Source: Pantoea sp. CCBC3-3-1 (lineage in GTDB: Bacteria > Pseudomonadota > Gammaproteobacteria > Enterobacterales > Enterobacteriaceae). Taken from it: a stretch of 64,000 nucleotides of DNA. The stretch covers positions 2,666,001-2,730,000 of the forward strand of contig NZ_CP034363.1 in the NCBI RefSeq assembly GCF_007981265.1. The letters are read 5' to 3'. Made by a program: the position numbers and the translations under genes. Below the pieces are notes generated by a model. It did not search any database, had not been told where the DNA came from, and saw nothing but the letters and a program-made list of their open reading frames with translations. Below, piece after piece: positions 34,327 through 42,341 of the stretch (positions within the stretch are counted from its first letter, which is position 1; each line of letters starts with the position of its first letter).

Positions 34327-36083
34327 CAGTAAAATTCCAGAATTGAAGGGTTAGCGCTGCCGCTGGCAGCGGTAAGCGGTTCGTTTAGCAGCGCGTGCAT
34401 GATTGCCCAGGCAACGTCCGCGTGGCTGGCATCCTCGCTGCGGCTCGCCTCGTAGGTGGATCGGTTACCGCTGGCGGTCATGGTTTTGCGGATAGCCATA
34501 AAGGACTGCGTGATGTCGGTGCTTCCGGCGTCGTACTCCAGCCGCCCGCTGCCGATGGTGTCTTTCGCCTTCAGGACCATTCCCGTTTTCACTTCCGGCG
34601 AATAGCGGATTTCGCGTGCCGCCGGGTAAAACTGGCGGACCAGCTGAAAAACGCCCTGGCCAATGCCGGTGGCGTCCACGCCGATATACTCCACGGTGTA
34701 TTTTTTGGTTAAGTCCTCTATGGATTTCGCCTGTGCGGCAAAGTCCATACCGCGCCACTGGTGATGCTCAAGCACGCGAAATTTGCCGCCAGCAACCAGC
34801 GGCGGCGCAATCACCGCACAGCCCGCGCTGTCGCCGGTGTGCGACGGGTCATAGCCAATCCATACCGGACGGTAGTCGAACGGGCGCGGCAGGTAAGGGT
34901 TAAAGTCGGTCCATTCTTCCAGACTGTCGATCATGCAGGTCTGCAACTCCGCGAACGGGAACACGCTCGCCTCATCGTCGACAAACTCACACATTAAAAG
35001 GTTCTGGTACTCTGACGGGCTGTATTCCAGCGACAGCTGGTCAAGGTCAAACAGGTTGCAGCCGCCGGTCAGCGCGTCCTCAACGGTGACAATCTGCCGC
35101 CACTGGCCGTCACCGCACAGCGCGCCTTTTGCCAGATGCGAATGTGATAAATCCAGCTCAATGCGATCGTCTTTGCTGCGGCGTCCCTTGTTAAACAGTT
35201 CGCCCGACCAGAACGGATACGCGCTGTGCGACAGGCTCGACGGCGTGGAGAAATAGGTGGTGCGCCATTTTTTATGCAGTGACATGCCGCTGGCGACCTT
35301 GCGCAGCTCCTGAAACTTCGGTATCCAGAAATATTCATCCAGATAGAGGTTGCCGGTGTAGCTCTGCGCGGTGCGCACGTTGGTGCCCAGGAAAATCAGG
35401 CGTGCGCCGTTCGGCAGCACAATCGGATCGCCCTTCAGGTCAACGTCAACCTGCCGGGCAAAGTCGATGATGTAGTTTTTGAAAACGTGCGCCTGCGCCT
35501 TGCTTGCGGATAAAAATATCTGGTTGCGCCCGGTGGTCAGCGCGTCAATCAGCGCCTCGCGGGCAAAGTAGAACGTCGCGCCAATCTGGCGGGACTTCAG
35601 AATATTGCGGATGCGGTGCGCCAGCCCGGCCCGGTGCCAGTTGAGCTGATACTCAAAGCAGTTATCCATAAACAGGCTGGTCAGCTTGCTGGTCTGCTCG
35701 TCGCTGAAGACGTTCTTAATCACCGGCTGGCGCTCGCCCTTGTTGCGGTTGCGCACGTTGGGATTAAGGTCGGCCTCATTCCCCGAACTGCGGTAGCGCT
35801 CCACGCGGGCCAGGCGCTCAATCTGGCGGCCCAGCGCGTCTATCTCCTTGTAATCCCCGTTGCCCTTGACCTCTTTCATGATGAGCTGGATTAACCGCGC
35901 CTCCATGCTGGCCTCAACGCGACTGATGGGCGCAATGTCTTCCCACGCGTCGCGCAGCTTCCAGCTCTGCACGGTCGGTGTTTTCTGGCCGAGCGTCTCC
36001 GCAATCTGCCGCACGGAGTAACCCTGCCAGTAAAGCAGTGCGGCCTGACGGCGCGGATCGCTGATGGTGGTTTGTATGTTCAT
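34326..36083 (-). CDS. P: Terminase large (ATPase) subunit, P2 gpP-like
   Basis: A 585-residue packaging motor protein (P2 gpP is 590). The N-terminal helix-turn-helix (RRQAALLYWQGYSVRQIAE) would recognise DNA. A Walker-A-like segment (ILKSRQIGATFYFAREAL, about 165-182) and the Walker-B-like acidic NLYLDEYFWI (about 245-254) mark the ATPase. A C-terminal nuclease-like part begins near WIGYDPSHTGDSAG. ATG 36083 gives the usual N terminus. It is divergent from O across a late-promoter region. Confidence 0.93.
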   Translation of the reverse strand: MNIQTTISDPRRQAALLYWQGYSVRQIAETLGQKTPTVQSWKLRDAWEDIAPISRVEASMEARLIQLIMKEVKGNGDYKEIDALGRQIERLARVERYRSSGNEADLNPNVRNRNKGERQPVIKNVFSDEQTSKLTSLFMDNCFEYQLNWHRAGLAHRIRNILKSRQIGATFYFAREALIDALTTGRNQIFLSASKAQAHVFKNYIIDFARQVDVDLKGDPIVLPNGARLIFLGTNVRTAQSYTGNLYLDEYFWIPKFQELRKVASGMSLHKKWRTTYFSTPSSLSHSAYPFWSGELFNKGRRSKDDRIELDLSHSHLAKGALCGDGQWRQIVTVEDALTGGCNLFDLDQLSLEYSPSEYQNLLMCEFVDDEASVFPFAELQTCMIDSLEEWTDFNPYLPRPFDYRPVWIGYDPSHTGDSAGCAVIAPPLVAGGKFRVLEHHQWRGMDFAAQAKSIEDLTKKYTVEYIGVDATGIGQGVFQLVRQFYPAAREIRYSPEVKTGMVLKAKDTIGSGRLEYDAGSTDITQSFMAIRKTMTASGNRSTYEASRSEDASHADVAWAIMHALLNEPLTAASGSANPSILEFY

Positions 36084-36221
36084 GCCGACAAGGCTACCGG
36101 GGCGCAAAAAGGCGCGCCCGCTGTCCCTGTTTGCTGATGGCTGAGCGGGCTGGCTTTCGTTGAGCGGATGGGCCGTGGCGGTGAAACTGGCCCCGACCTA
36201 ATCCACTGACCGGAGCCTGTA

Positions 36222-37070
36222 ATGGCAACACTAAAAGCAAAGCGTTTTCGAATTGCAGTTGAAGGCGCAACCACCGACGGCCGCGTGATTTCCCGCGACT
36301 GGATTTCCCAGATGGCCGCGAACTATGACCCGGCGATGTACGGCGCGCGCATCAACATGGAGCACATCAAGGGTTACACCCCTGACAGCCCGTTCCGCCG
36401 CTATGGCGACGTTACCGCCCTGAGCGCGGAAGAAATCGAAGACGGCAAGCTGAAGGGCAAGCTGGCGCTGTATGGCGACATCAGCCCGACGCCGGAGCTG
36501 GCCGAACTGACCAGAGCCCGCCAGAAAATCTACACCTCCATTGAGGTCAACCCGAAGTTTGCCGACACCGGCGAGGCGTACCTGATTGGCCTGGCCGTCA
36601 CCGACGACCCGGCGAGCCTCGGCACGGAAATCCTGAGCTTCAGCGCCACGGCGTCGGCCAATCCGCTGGCCTCCCGCAAGCAGCACAAAGACAACCTGTT
36701 TACCGCCGCTGAAGAAACGCTGATTGAGTTCACTGAAGAAGCCGATCCGGCCCCGTCACTGCTGGCCCGCGTGTCGGCGATGTTCTCCGCTAAAACGAAA
36801 ACCGCCGACCTGCAATTTGCCGACGTCAGCGCGGCCGTTACCGCCGTGGCTGAACAGGTGCAGCAGAACGGTGAGGCGCAGACGCAAAAACTCTCGGCAC
36901 TGGCGCTGGCCTTAACCGGACGACTCGACGCACTGGAGCAGCAGACCGTTGAAGACCGCGCCGCTTTTACCGCGCTACAGGCGCAGCTGAGTAAAACCGA
37001 CGGCGGCTTTTCGCGTCGCCCGGCCGCCACCGGCAGCGATAACAAAGCCAGCGTACAGACCGACTGCTAA
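36222..37070 (+). CDS. O: Capsid scaffold/protease (P2 gpO-like)
   Basis: A 282-residue scaffolding protein with built-in maturation protease, close to P2 gpO (284). The serine-protease residues of the P2 enzyme have matches at D19, H48 and S106. An alanine- and glutamine-rich helical scaffold region occupies about 190-265. It shapes the capsid and cleaves gpN, gpQ and itself. First gene of the rightward head operon. Confidence 0.93.
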   Translation: MATLKAKRFRIAVEGATTDGRVISRDWISQMAANYDPAMYGARINMEHIKGYTPDSPFRRYGDVTALSAEEIEDGKLKGKLALYGDISPTPELAELTRARQKIYTSIEVNPKFADTGEAYLIGLAVTDDPASLGTEILSFSATASANPLASRKQHKDNLFTAAEETLIEFTEEADPAPSLLARVSAMFSAKTKTADLQFADVSAAVTAVAEQVQQNGEAQTQKLSALALALTGRLDALEQQTVEDRAAFTALQAQLSKTDGGFSRRPAATGSDNKASVQTDC

Positions 37071-37095
37071 CCCTTAACCGAATACAGGAGCGCAA

Positions 37096-38190
37096 ATGCG
37101 CCAGAACACCCGCTTTAAATTTAACGCCTTCATGACCCGCCTGGCCGAACTGAACAACGTCGAAACCGGCGACATGAACAAGAAATTCACCGTTGAGCCG
37201 TCGGTGACGCAAACGCTGATGAACCGCGTGCAGGAGTCATCGGACTTTCTGACCCGCATTAACATCGTGCCGGTGTCCGAAATGAAGGGCGAAAAAATCG
37301 GCGTCGGCGTGTCCGGCTCGATTGCCAGCACCACCGACACGACGGGCGGTGACGAGCGCGAAACCGCTGACTTTGCCGCGCTGGACAGTGAAGGCTATGA
37401 GTGCGTGCAGGTTAACTACGACTTCCACATTCGCTACAACACGCTTGACCTGTGGGCGCGCTATGAAGATTTCCAGGCCCGCCTGCGCGACGCCATCATT
37501 AAGCGCCAGAGCCTGGACCGCATCATGATCGGCTTTAACGGCGTATCGCGTGCAAAGACCTCCAACCGCGCCAAATACCCGATGTTGCAGGACGTGGCCG
37601 TGGGCTGGTTGCAGAAGTACCGCAACAACGCGCCGACGAGGGTGATGAACAAAACCACGAACAAGGACGGCAGCGTATCCGACGGTGTGCTGGTTGGTAA
37701 AAATCGCACCTGGGTGAACCTTGACGCCGTGGTGATGGATGCGACCAACAACCTGATCGAACCGTGGTATCAGGAAGACCCGGAGCTGGTCGTTATCTGC
37801 GGTCGCCAGCTGCTGGCCGACAAGTATTTTCCGCTGGTTAACCAGACGCAGGCCAACAGCGAAACGCTGGCGGGTGACGTCATTGTCAGCCAGAAACGCA
37901 TCGGCAACCTGCCCGCCGTGCGCGTGCCGTACTTCCCGGCGGACGCGCTGCTTATAACCCGCCTGGACAACCTGTCGATTTATTTCCAGGAAGGCACGCA
38001 CCGCCGCCTGATCGACGAGGTGGCGAAGCGCGACCGCATCGAAAACTACGAGTCCATCAACGAGGACTACGTGGTGGAAGATTATGCCGCTGGCTGCCTG
38101 CTTGAGGGGATCGTCCTGTCTGATTTGCCGGATGAGAAAAAAGCAGACGCTGCCACGACCGAAGGCGCTGCGGAAACCCCGGAGGCATAA
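37096..38190 (+). CDS. N: Major capsid protein precursor (P2 gpN-like)
   Basis: A 364-residue HK97-fold capsid protein; P2 gpN is 357. The N-terminal extension (up to about residue 31) is expected to be removed by gpO. Family blocks: FLTRINIVPVSEMKGEKIG, VNYDFHIRYNTLDLWAR and VAKRDRIENYESINEDYVVEDY. An acidic alanine-rich tail follows. GGAG lies just before the ATG. Confidence 0.95.
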   Translation: MRQNTRFKFNAFMTRLAELNNVETGDMNKKFTVEPSVTQTLMNRVQESSDFLTRINIVPVSEMKGEKIGVGVSGSIASTTDTTGGDERETADFAALDSEGYECVQVNYDFHIRYNTLDLWARYEDFQARLRDAIIKRQSLDRIMIGFNGVSRAKTSNRAKYPMLQDVAVGWLQKYRNNAPTRVMNKTTNKDGSVSDGVLVGKNRTWVNLDAVVMDATNNLIEPWYQEDPELVVICGRQLLADKYFPLVNQTQANSETLAGDVIVSQKRIGNLPAVRVPYFPADALLITRLDNLSIYFQEGTHRRLIDEVAKRDRIENYESINEDYVVEDYAAGCLLEGIVLSDLPDEKKADAATTEGAAETPEA

Positions 38191-38193
38191 CGC

Positions 38194-38862
38194 ATGTTAA
38201 GTCCTGCCCGACGTCACCTTATGCGCCTTGAGGCGGAAGCCGCCTCGCAGCAGGCCAGCAACCCGCTGCGCCACGCGAACGGCTACGAGCTGATGCTGCT
38301 GAAGCTTAACGACGACAAACGCCGCCTGAAGAAAGTGCGCTCGCAGGAGCGCAAGGCCGAACTCAAGCGGCAGATGTTGCCTGAGTATCTTCCGTGGGTG
38401 GCGGGCGTGTTAGCAAAGGGAAACGGTGCACAGGACGCCGTGCTGATGACCGTCATGATCTGGCGGCTGGATGCGGGCGACGTGCCGGGCGCGCTGGCGA
38501 TTGCCCGGTACGCGCTTCAGCACGGGTTAGTGCCGCCGTCCGGCTTTAAGCGCGACGCCACCGGCTACCTGCTGGCCGAAGAGGTGGCCGACGCGGCGGC
38601 CCGCGCCCGCACGCTGGGCGCGGCGGTTGATATCGACCCGCTGCTGGCAACGCTTGAGATGACGAAATCCGCAGACATGCCCGACCAGGTGCGCGCCAAG
38701 CTGCACAAAATCACCGGGTACGTGCTGCGCGATGCGGGCAGGGCTTTGGATGCGATGGAACATTTAACGAGGGCGCTACAGCTGCACGAGGGCTGCGGCG
38801 TCATAAAAGACATTGAGCGGCTGGCTACTGAGCTGAAAAAGCAGGCCATGACCCGCCGCTAA
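38194..38862 (+). CDS. M: Terminase small (endonuclease) subunit, P2 gpM-like
   Basis: A 222-residue protein (P2 gpM 247) that, with gpP, cuts cos. Family-typical content: MLSPARRHLMRL at the start, VLMTVMIWRLDAGDVPGALAIA in the middle and a C-terminal helical region. It starts 3 nt after N. Confidence 0.92.
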   Translation: MLSPARRHLMRLEAEAASQQASNPLRHANGYELMLLKLNDDKRRLKKVRSQERKAELKRQMLPEYLPWVAGVLAKGNGAQDAVLMTVMIWRLDAGDVPGALAIARYALQHGLVPPSGFKRDATGYLLAEEVADAAARARTLGAAVDIDPLLATLEMTKSADMPDQVRAKLHKITGYVLRDAGRALDAMEHLTRALQLHEGCGVIKDIERLATELKKQAMTRR

Positions 38863-38951
38863 CCGAACGCGCCCCGCGCCGGGCGGCAGAGCTGCAACGC
38901 ATTTTTAATGTCTGCGCGGCTCTCCACCGCCCACCTATTTTAAGGCCGACT

Positions 38952-39416
38952 ATGAACATGCTTGTTATCCCCGCCCCGCGACCGGCAGATGCCGCCGAGC
39001 CGCCGGTGAAGAATACCTTTTTCTGGCCTGACGTTGATTTGCAGCAGCTGCGCGACACGCTGCGTTATGAAGGCACCGTGACCGCGCAGCGCCTGCGCCT
39101 TGCGGTGAAAACGGCGATTTCCGAAGTCAACGCCGAGCTGTACGACTGGCGGGCCGAACAGATGGCGGCAGGCTATAAAACGCTGCCTGACGTCCCGGCA
39201 GAAAGCTTCGACGGCGAAAGCGAAAAGGTCACGCACTATTTTGCCGCCGTCAGCGCCCTGACCGGTGCCGTGATTGTTGAGCGCTACCGGGGCTATGACG
39301 CCAGCGGCAAAAAAGGCGCTGAGGTAGAGGCGAGCGCCGACGAGTACTGGCGCGACGCGCGTTTCAGTATCAGCCGCATCGGCGGTCGTTCCGGCTGCAT
39401 CGTGAGCCTACTGTGA
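38952..39416 (+). CDS. L: Head completion protein (P2 gpL-like)
   Basis: A 154-residue protein (P2 gpL 169) that joins the filled head to the tail. Conserved blocks: FFWPDVDLQQLRDTLRYEGTV, then ADEYWRDARFSISRIGGR. Its TGA overlaps the GTG start of X. Confidence 0.9.
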   Translation: MNMLVIPAPRPADAAEPPVKNTFFWPDVDLQQLRDTLRYEGTVTAQRLRLAVKTAISEVNAELYDWRAEQMAAGYKTLPDVPAESFDGESEKVTHYFAAVSALTGAVIVERYRGYDASGKKGAEVEASADEYWRDARFSISRIGGRSGCIVSLL

Positions 39417-39616
39417 TTATTTACGCGCAGCAGGGCGACACCGTGGATCAGATTTGCTGGCGGTACTACGGGCGCACGCAGGAGGCGGTTGAACAGGTCT
39501 ATGCCGCCAATCCGGGGCTGGCCGAAAGCGGACCGGTGCTGATGCACGGCTGCGAGGTGACGCTGCCCGACCTCCCCGGATCGTCCGCTAATGAAACCGT
39601 CAACCTGTGGGACTGA
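39413..39616 (+). CDS. X: Tail protein X, LysM-like
   Basis: A 67-residue protein (same length as P2 gpX) with the LysM-like sequence YAQQGDTVDQICWRYYG and VYAANPGLAESG. It starts with GTG 39413, overlapping the L stop by 4 nt. It is part of the baseplate/tail hub. Confidence 0.92.
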   Translation: MIIYAQQGDTVDQICWRYYGRTQEAVEQVYAANPGLAESGPVLMHGCEVTLPDLPGSSANETVNLWD

Positions 39617-39621
39617 AAAAG

Positions 39622-39843
39622 ATGGAGAAAATCAACTCACTGATTAACTACCTTATCGGGCTTGTGCTGATGTGGTTTGGCCGCCACACGCCGCAGGACA
39701 TCGCTTTTATGGTGGGTTCAGGCGTCGCCGTGGTGACGTTAGTGATTAACGTGGCGACGTTTTTTATCAACTGGCATTACCGGCGCAAGATGTATGAACT
39801 ACAGCGGCAGAACGTACAGGGGGTGGGCAATGAAGGCCGCTAA
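39622..39843 (+). CDS. Holin, HP1-type
   Basis: A 73-residue protein with two TM helices (about 8-19 and 27-48) and a positively charged C-terminal tail (HYRRKMYELQRQ), typical of class II holins. P2 has holin Y here; this one is of the HP1-holin kind. It sits right before the endolysin, overlapping it by 14 nt. It would release or activate the SAR endolysin. Confidence 0.75.
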   Translation: MEKINSLINYLIGLVLMWFGRHTPQDIAFMVGSGVAVVTLVINVATFFINWHYRRKMYELQRQNVQGVGNEGR

Positions 39844-40336
39844 ACACTGCGCCGTGCTGGCCGTGCTGGCGATTGCCGCGCTGTTACCACAGTTCAACAC
39901 GCTGAAGATTTCCGAAGGCGGACTGCGGCTGATTGCCGATGCCGAAGGCTGTCGCACCTCGCCGTACCGGTGCAGCGCCGGCGTTTGGACCAACGGCATC
40001 GGGCACACTGAAGGCGTCACGCCGCAAAGCCAGGTCAGCGAGCGGCAGGCCGCCGTTAATCTGGTGTATGACGTAATGCGCGTTGAGCGTGAGCTTGCCG
40101 TCTGCGTGCCGGTTGAGATGCCCGCGCCGGTGTATGACGCGCTGTTGAGCTTCTCGTTTAACGTCGGCACCGGCGCGGCCTGTGGGTCTACGCTTGCCGG
40201 TTATCTGAAGCGCCAGCAGTGGCGGCAGGCGTGCGGCCAGCTCGACCGCTGGGTGTACGTGAACGGCGTCAGAAATGCCGGGCTGGAAAACCGCCGCCAG
40301 CGGGAAAAAGCCTGGTGCTTAAAGGGGGCGGCATGA
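39830..40336 (+). CDS. K: SAR-type endolysin, GH24 lysozyme (P2 gpK position)
   Basis: A 168-residue muramidase. The N-terminal segment of weak hydrophobic residues (about 8-20, AVLAVLAIAALLP) looks like a signal-anchor-release helix. The catalytic set fits E-8aa-(D/C)-5aa-T with E39, C48 and T54, so cysteine replaces the usual aspartate. Additional cysteines (C7, C41 and others) could support thiol-controlled activation. ATG 39830 is used. Confidence 0.88.
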   Translation: MKAAKHCAVLAVLAIAALLPQFNTLKISEGGLRLIADAEGCRTSPYRCSAGVWTNGIGHTEGVTPQSQVSERQAAVNLVYDVMRVERELAVCVPVEMPAPVYDALLSFSFNVGTGAACGSTLAGYLKRQQWRQACGQLDRWVYVNGVRNAGLENRRQREKAWCLKGAA

Positions 40337-40782
40337 TCCGTTTGTTAGCGGTACTGCTGGCCGTGGCGCTCGTTGCGCTGGGTCTCACCGGCTGGCGGCT
40401 GGACGCAGTAAGCGGCCACCTTACCGACGCGCAGCGCATTATCGGCACGCTGTCCGCCGGAATTGAAAGCCGCGATAAGGCGCTAACCCGCCTGAACGAT
40501 GAGGCCAGGGCGGGCCGGAAACACGAGGCCGCGCTGCGCCTGTTGCAGGGCCGCGCCAGTGCTGCCGCCCTGAACCGTGAAATGACAATACAGAGAGAAA
40601 CCGATGCGAATCCGATTTTGCGCGACTGGTCTGCCGCTGCTTTGCCTGCTGATGTTATCCGGCTGCACGGTCGCCCCGCCTTCAGCAACGCCCGAGATTA
40701 TCTGGACTGGCTGTCCGCGCGTGACAAGCTGCCCGCTGCCGGGCAACAGCCTGCAAACCCAGGGCGACTTAGCGGCGGATAA
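40333..40782 (+). CDS. lysB: Inner-membrane spanin (LysB, Rz-like)
   Basis: A 149-residue protein with an N-terminal TM helix (about 4-22) and a long periplasmic helix rich in A, R, L and E, ending in a proline-containing tail. It overlaps the endolysin stop by 4 nt and carries the o-spanin gene lysC in another frame, the standard Rz/Rz1 arrangement. Confidence 0.88.
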   Translation: MIRLLAVLLAVALVALGLTGWRLDAVSGHLTDAQRIIGTLSAGIESRDKALTRLNDEARAGRKHEAALRLLQGRASAAALNREMTIQRETDANPILRDWSAAALPADVIRLHGRPAFSNARDYLDWLSARDKLPAAGQQPANPGRLSGG

Positions 40783-40924
40783 CCGCCAGTTAGAGGCTGC
40801 GCTTGCGTCATGCGGGTTGCAGGTGGAAATTATCAAAGAATGTCAGGAGCAGCACGATGCAGAAACCGAAACAGCTACGGCAGGTGCTGACCGACAGCGT
40901 GCCGCTGCTACAGCGAAACCCTGA
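40604..40924 (+). CDS. lysC: Outer-membrane spanin lipoprotein (LysC, Rz1-like)
   Basis: A 106-residue lipoprotein with lipobox LSGC (C21) after a hydrophobic signal sequence. Its first part is embedded out of frame in lysB and its tail overlaps the start of R by 68 nt. It pairs with LysB to fuse inner and outer membranes at lysis. It is longer than P2 LysC because of a C-terminal extension rich in A, T and E. Confidence 0.85.
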   Translation: MRIRFCATGLPLLCLLMLSGCTVAPPSATPEIIWTGCPRVTSCPLPGNSLQTQGDLAADNRQLEAALASCGLQVEIIKECQEQHDAETETATAGADRQRAAATAKP

Positions 40925-41324
40925 CAGCCTGAACATGTTTATCGACGGCGGGCGCATCGCCTCGACGCTCGCCAGTTCGCTGTCGTTTGAATACCAGTAT
41001 CAGCTGAATCTGGTCGTGACCGACTACGGGGACGATCTCGACGTGCTGATCGTGCCGCTGCTTGCCTGGCTGCGTGAGAACCAGCCCGACATTATGGCGA
41101 ACGAAGAAAAGCGGCGCACCGGCATCACCTTTAAGGCTGACGTGCTGAGTGACACCCTGTGCGACATCAGCATTGACCTGCAACTGACGGAGCGCGTGAT
41201 TGTGAAGCAGGAAGGCGAAGCGCTGCACGTCACCCACGCGGGCGAAAACCCGCTGCCGGATAACGTGGCGCGACCAACGCAGCTTTATGCGGACGGCGAG
41301 CTGGTCAGCGGGCTGCAATTATGA
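40857..41324 (+). CDS. R: Tail completion protein R
   Basis: A 155-residue protein, same length as P2 gpR. Conserved blocks: QLRQVLTDSVPLLQRNPD and YQYQLNLVVTDYGDDLDVLIVPLLAWLR. It starts at ATG 40857, preceded by AGGAG. It works with S to finish the tail. Confidence 0.92.
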   Translation: MQKPKQLRQVLTDSVPLLQRNPDSLNMFIDGGRIASTLASSLSFEYQYQLNLVVTDYGDDLDVLIVPLLAWLRENQPDIMANEEKRRTGITFKADVLSDTLCDISIDLQLTERVIVKQEGEALHVTHAGENPLPDNVARPTQLYADGELVSGLQL

Positions 41325-41767
41325 ACGGACTGGAGGCATTCGACGCCAGGCTAAACGCACTGATCGGCAACCTGTCACCGACGGCACGTAAGGAAATGGC
41401 GCGCACCATCGCAAAGCGCCTGCGCGCCAGTCAGCAGCAGAATATTAAACGCCAGCAGGCACCGGACGGCACGGCGTTTAAGCCGCGCAAGGCACCCGCC
41501 CGCAAGAAGAAAGGCCGGGTAAAGCGCGAGATGTTCGCCAGGCTGCGCACGGCAAAATACATGAAGGCGAAAGGCACCGCTGACGACGCCGTGGTGGAGT
41601 TTACCGGGAGCGTGCAGCGCATGGCGCGTGTGCATCACTACGGGCTGCGCGACCGGCCAGCCCGTGGGGGGAAGGATGTGCAGTATGATGCAAGGCCTTT
41701 GTTAGGATTTGGTAAAGAAAGTGTTGACATTTTTCAGAGAATAATCATAAATAAACTTAAAGATTAA
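41321..41767 (+). CDS. S: Tail completion protein S
   Basis: A 148-residue protein (P2 gpS 150). It opens MNGLEAFDARLNALI and has the basic KARKKK-type region and VHHYGLRDRPA near the end. The last 25 codons become AT-rich toward the adjacent cargo, suggesting that the insertion replaced the extreme 3' end. It overlaps R by 4 nt. Confidence 0.9.
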   Translation: MNGLEAFDARLNALIGNLSPTARKEMARTIAKRLRASQQQNIKRQQAPDGTAFKPRKAPARKKKGRVKREMFARLRTAKYMKAKGTADDAVVEFTGSVQRMARVHHYGLRDRPARGGKDVQYDARPLLGFGKESVDIFQRIIINKLKD

Positions 41768-41787
41768 TCTTATTGACTGAGGTCATT

Positions 41788-42333
41788 TTGGAGAGATTCA
41801 AAGAAGAACGCAAGAACGACCCATCGCAACAAATTGAAGTTTTGTTAAAAATATTGATAAGGACAGATGGTTACCTCAATAGTGCCAATACAAAATCAAC
41901 TATTTTACTGAGTTTATCGTCAGCTCTTTTTGCTACTATATTATTAAATTATGACAAATTCCTTCAACGCCTAGATGAAATTAATGATAAATACATTCTT
42001 TCGCTGTTTGGTTTGATATCTCTCATCTTACTTTTATTGGCAATTTTCTATTCATTAAAAGGCATGATCCCATATTTGGAACCATCTTCGCAAAAGAATA
42101 TATATTCCTTTGTTGATCTCCGTCATTATTTTAAAAGCGCTAGCGAATACTCAGTGGGGCTGAAAGAGAAGAATAACCATGAAAGAATAGAGTCGCTGGT
42201 GTCATTAAATTATAATCTATCCGGCGCTCTTTTGGAGAAATACAACTACCACAAAAGATCTATCGAATGTATCACCGTATCTCTAATTTCATTAGGATTA
42301 ATGGTGTTAGTGATAATACTCTCAGAAATATAA
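41788..42333 (+). CDS. Pycsar-type transmembrane effector (PycTM-like)
   Basis: A 181-residue protein: a short N-terminal cytosolic segment, TM1 about 37-52 (STILLSLSSALFATILL), TM2 about 70-90 (ILSLFGLISLILLLLAIFY), a cytosolic helical part, and TM3 at the C terminus (SLISLGLMVLVIILSEI). This is the layout of Pycsar TM effectors, which respond to cyclic pyrimidine nucleotides by disrupting the membrane. The start is TTG 41788 with GAGG 5 nt before it; TTG 41773 is possible. It ends 8 nt before the cyclase gene. GC is far below the flanking tail genes. Confidence 0.78.
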   Translation: MERFKEERKNDPSQQIEVLLKILIRTDGYLNSANTKSTILLSLSSALFATILLNYDKFLQRLDEINDKYILSLFGLISLILLLLAIFYSLKGMIPYLEPSSQKNIYSFVDLRHYFKSASEYSVGLKEKNNHERIESLVSLNYNLSGALLEKYNYHKRSIECITVSLISLGLMVLVIILSEI

Positions 42334-42341
42334 GGCCTAAT

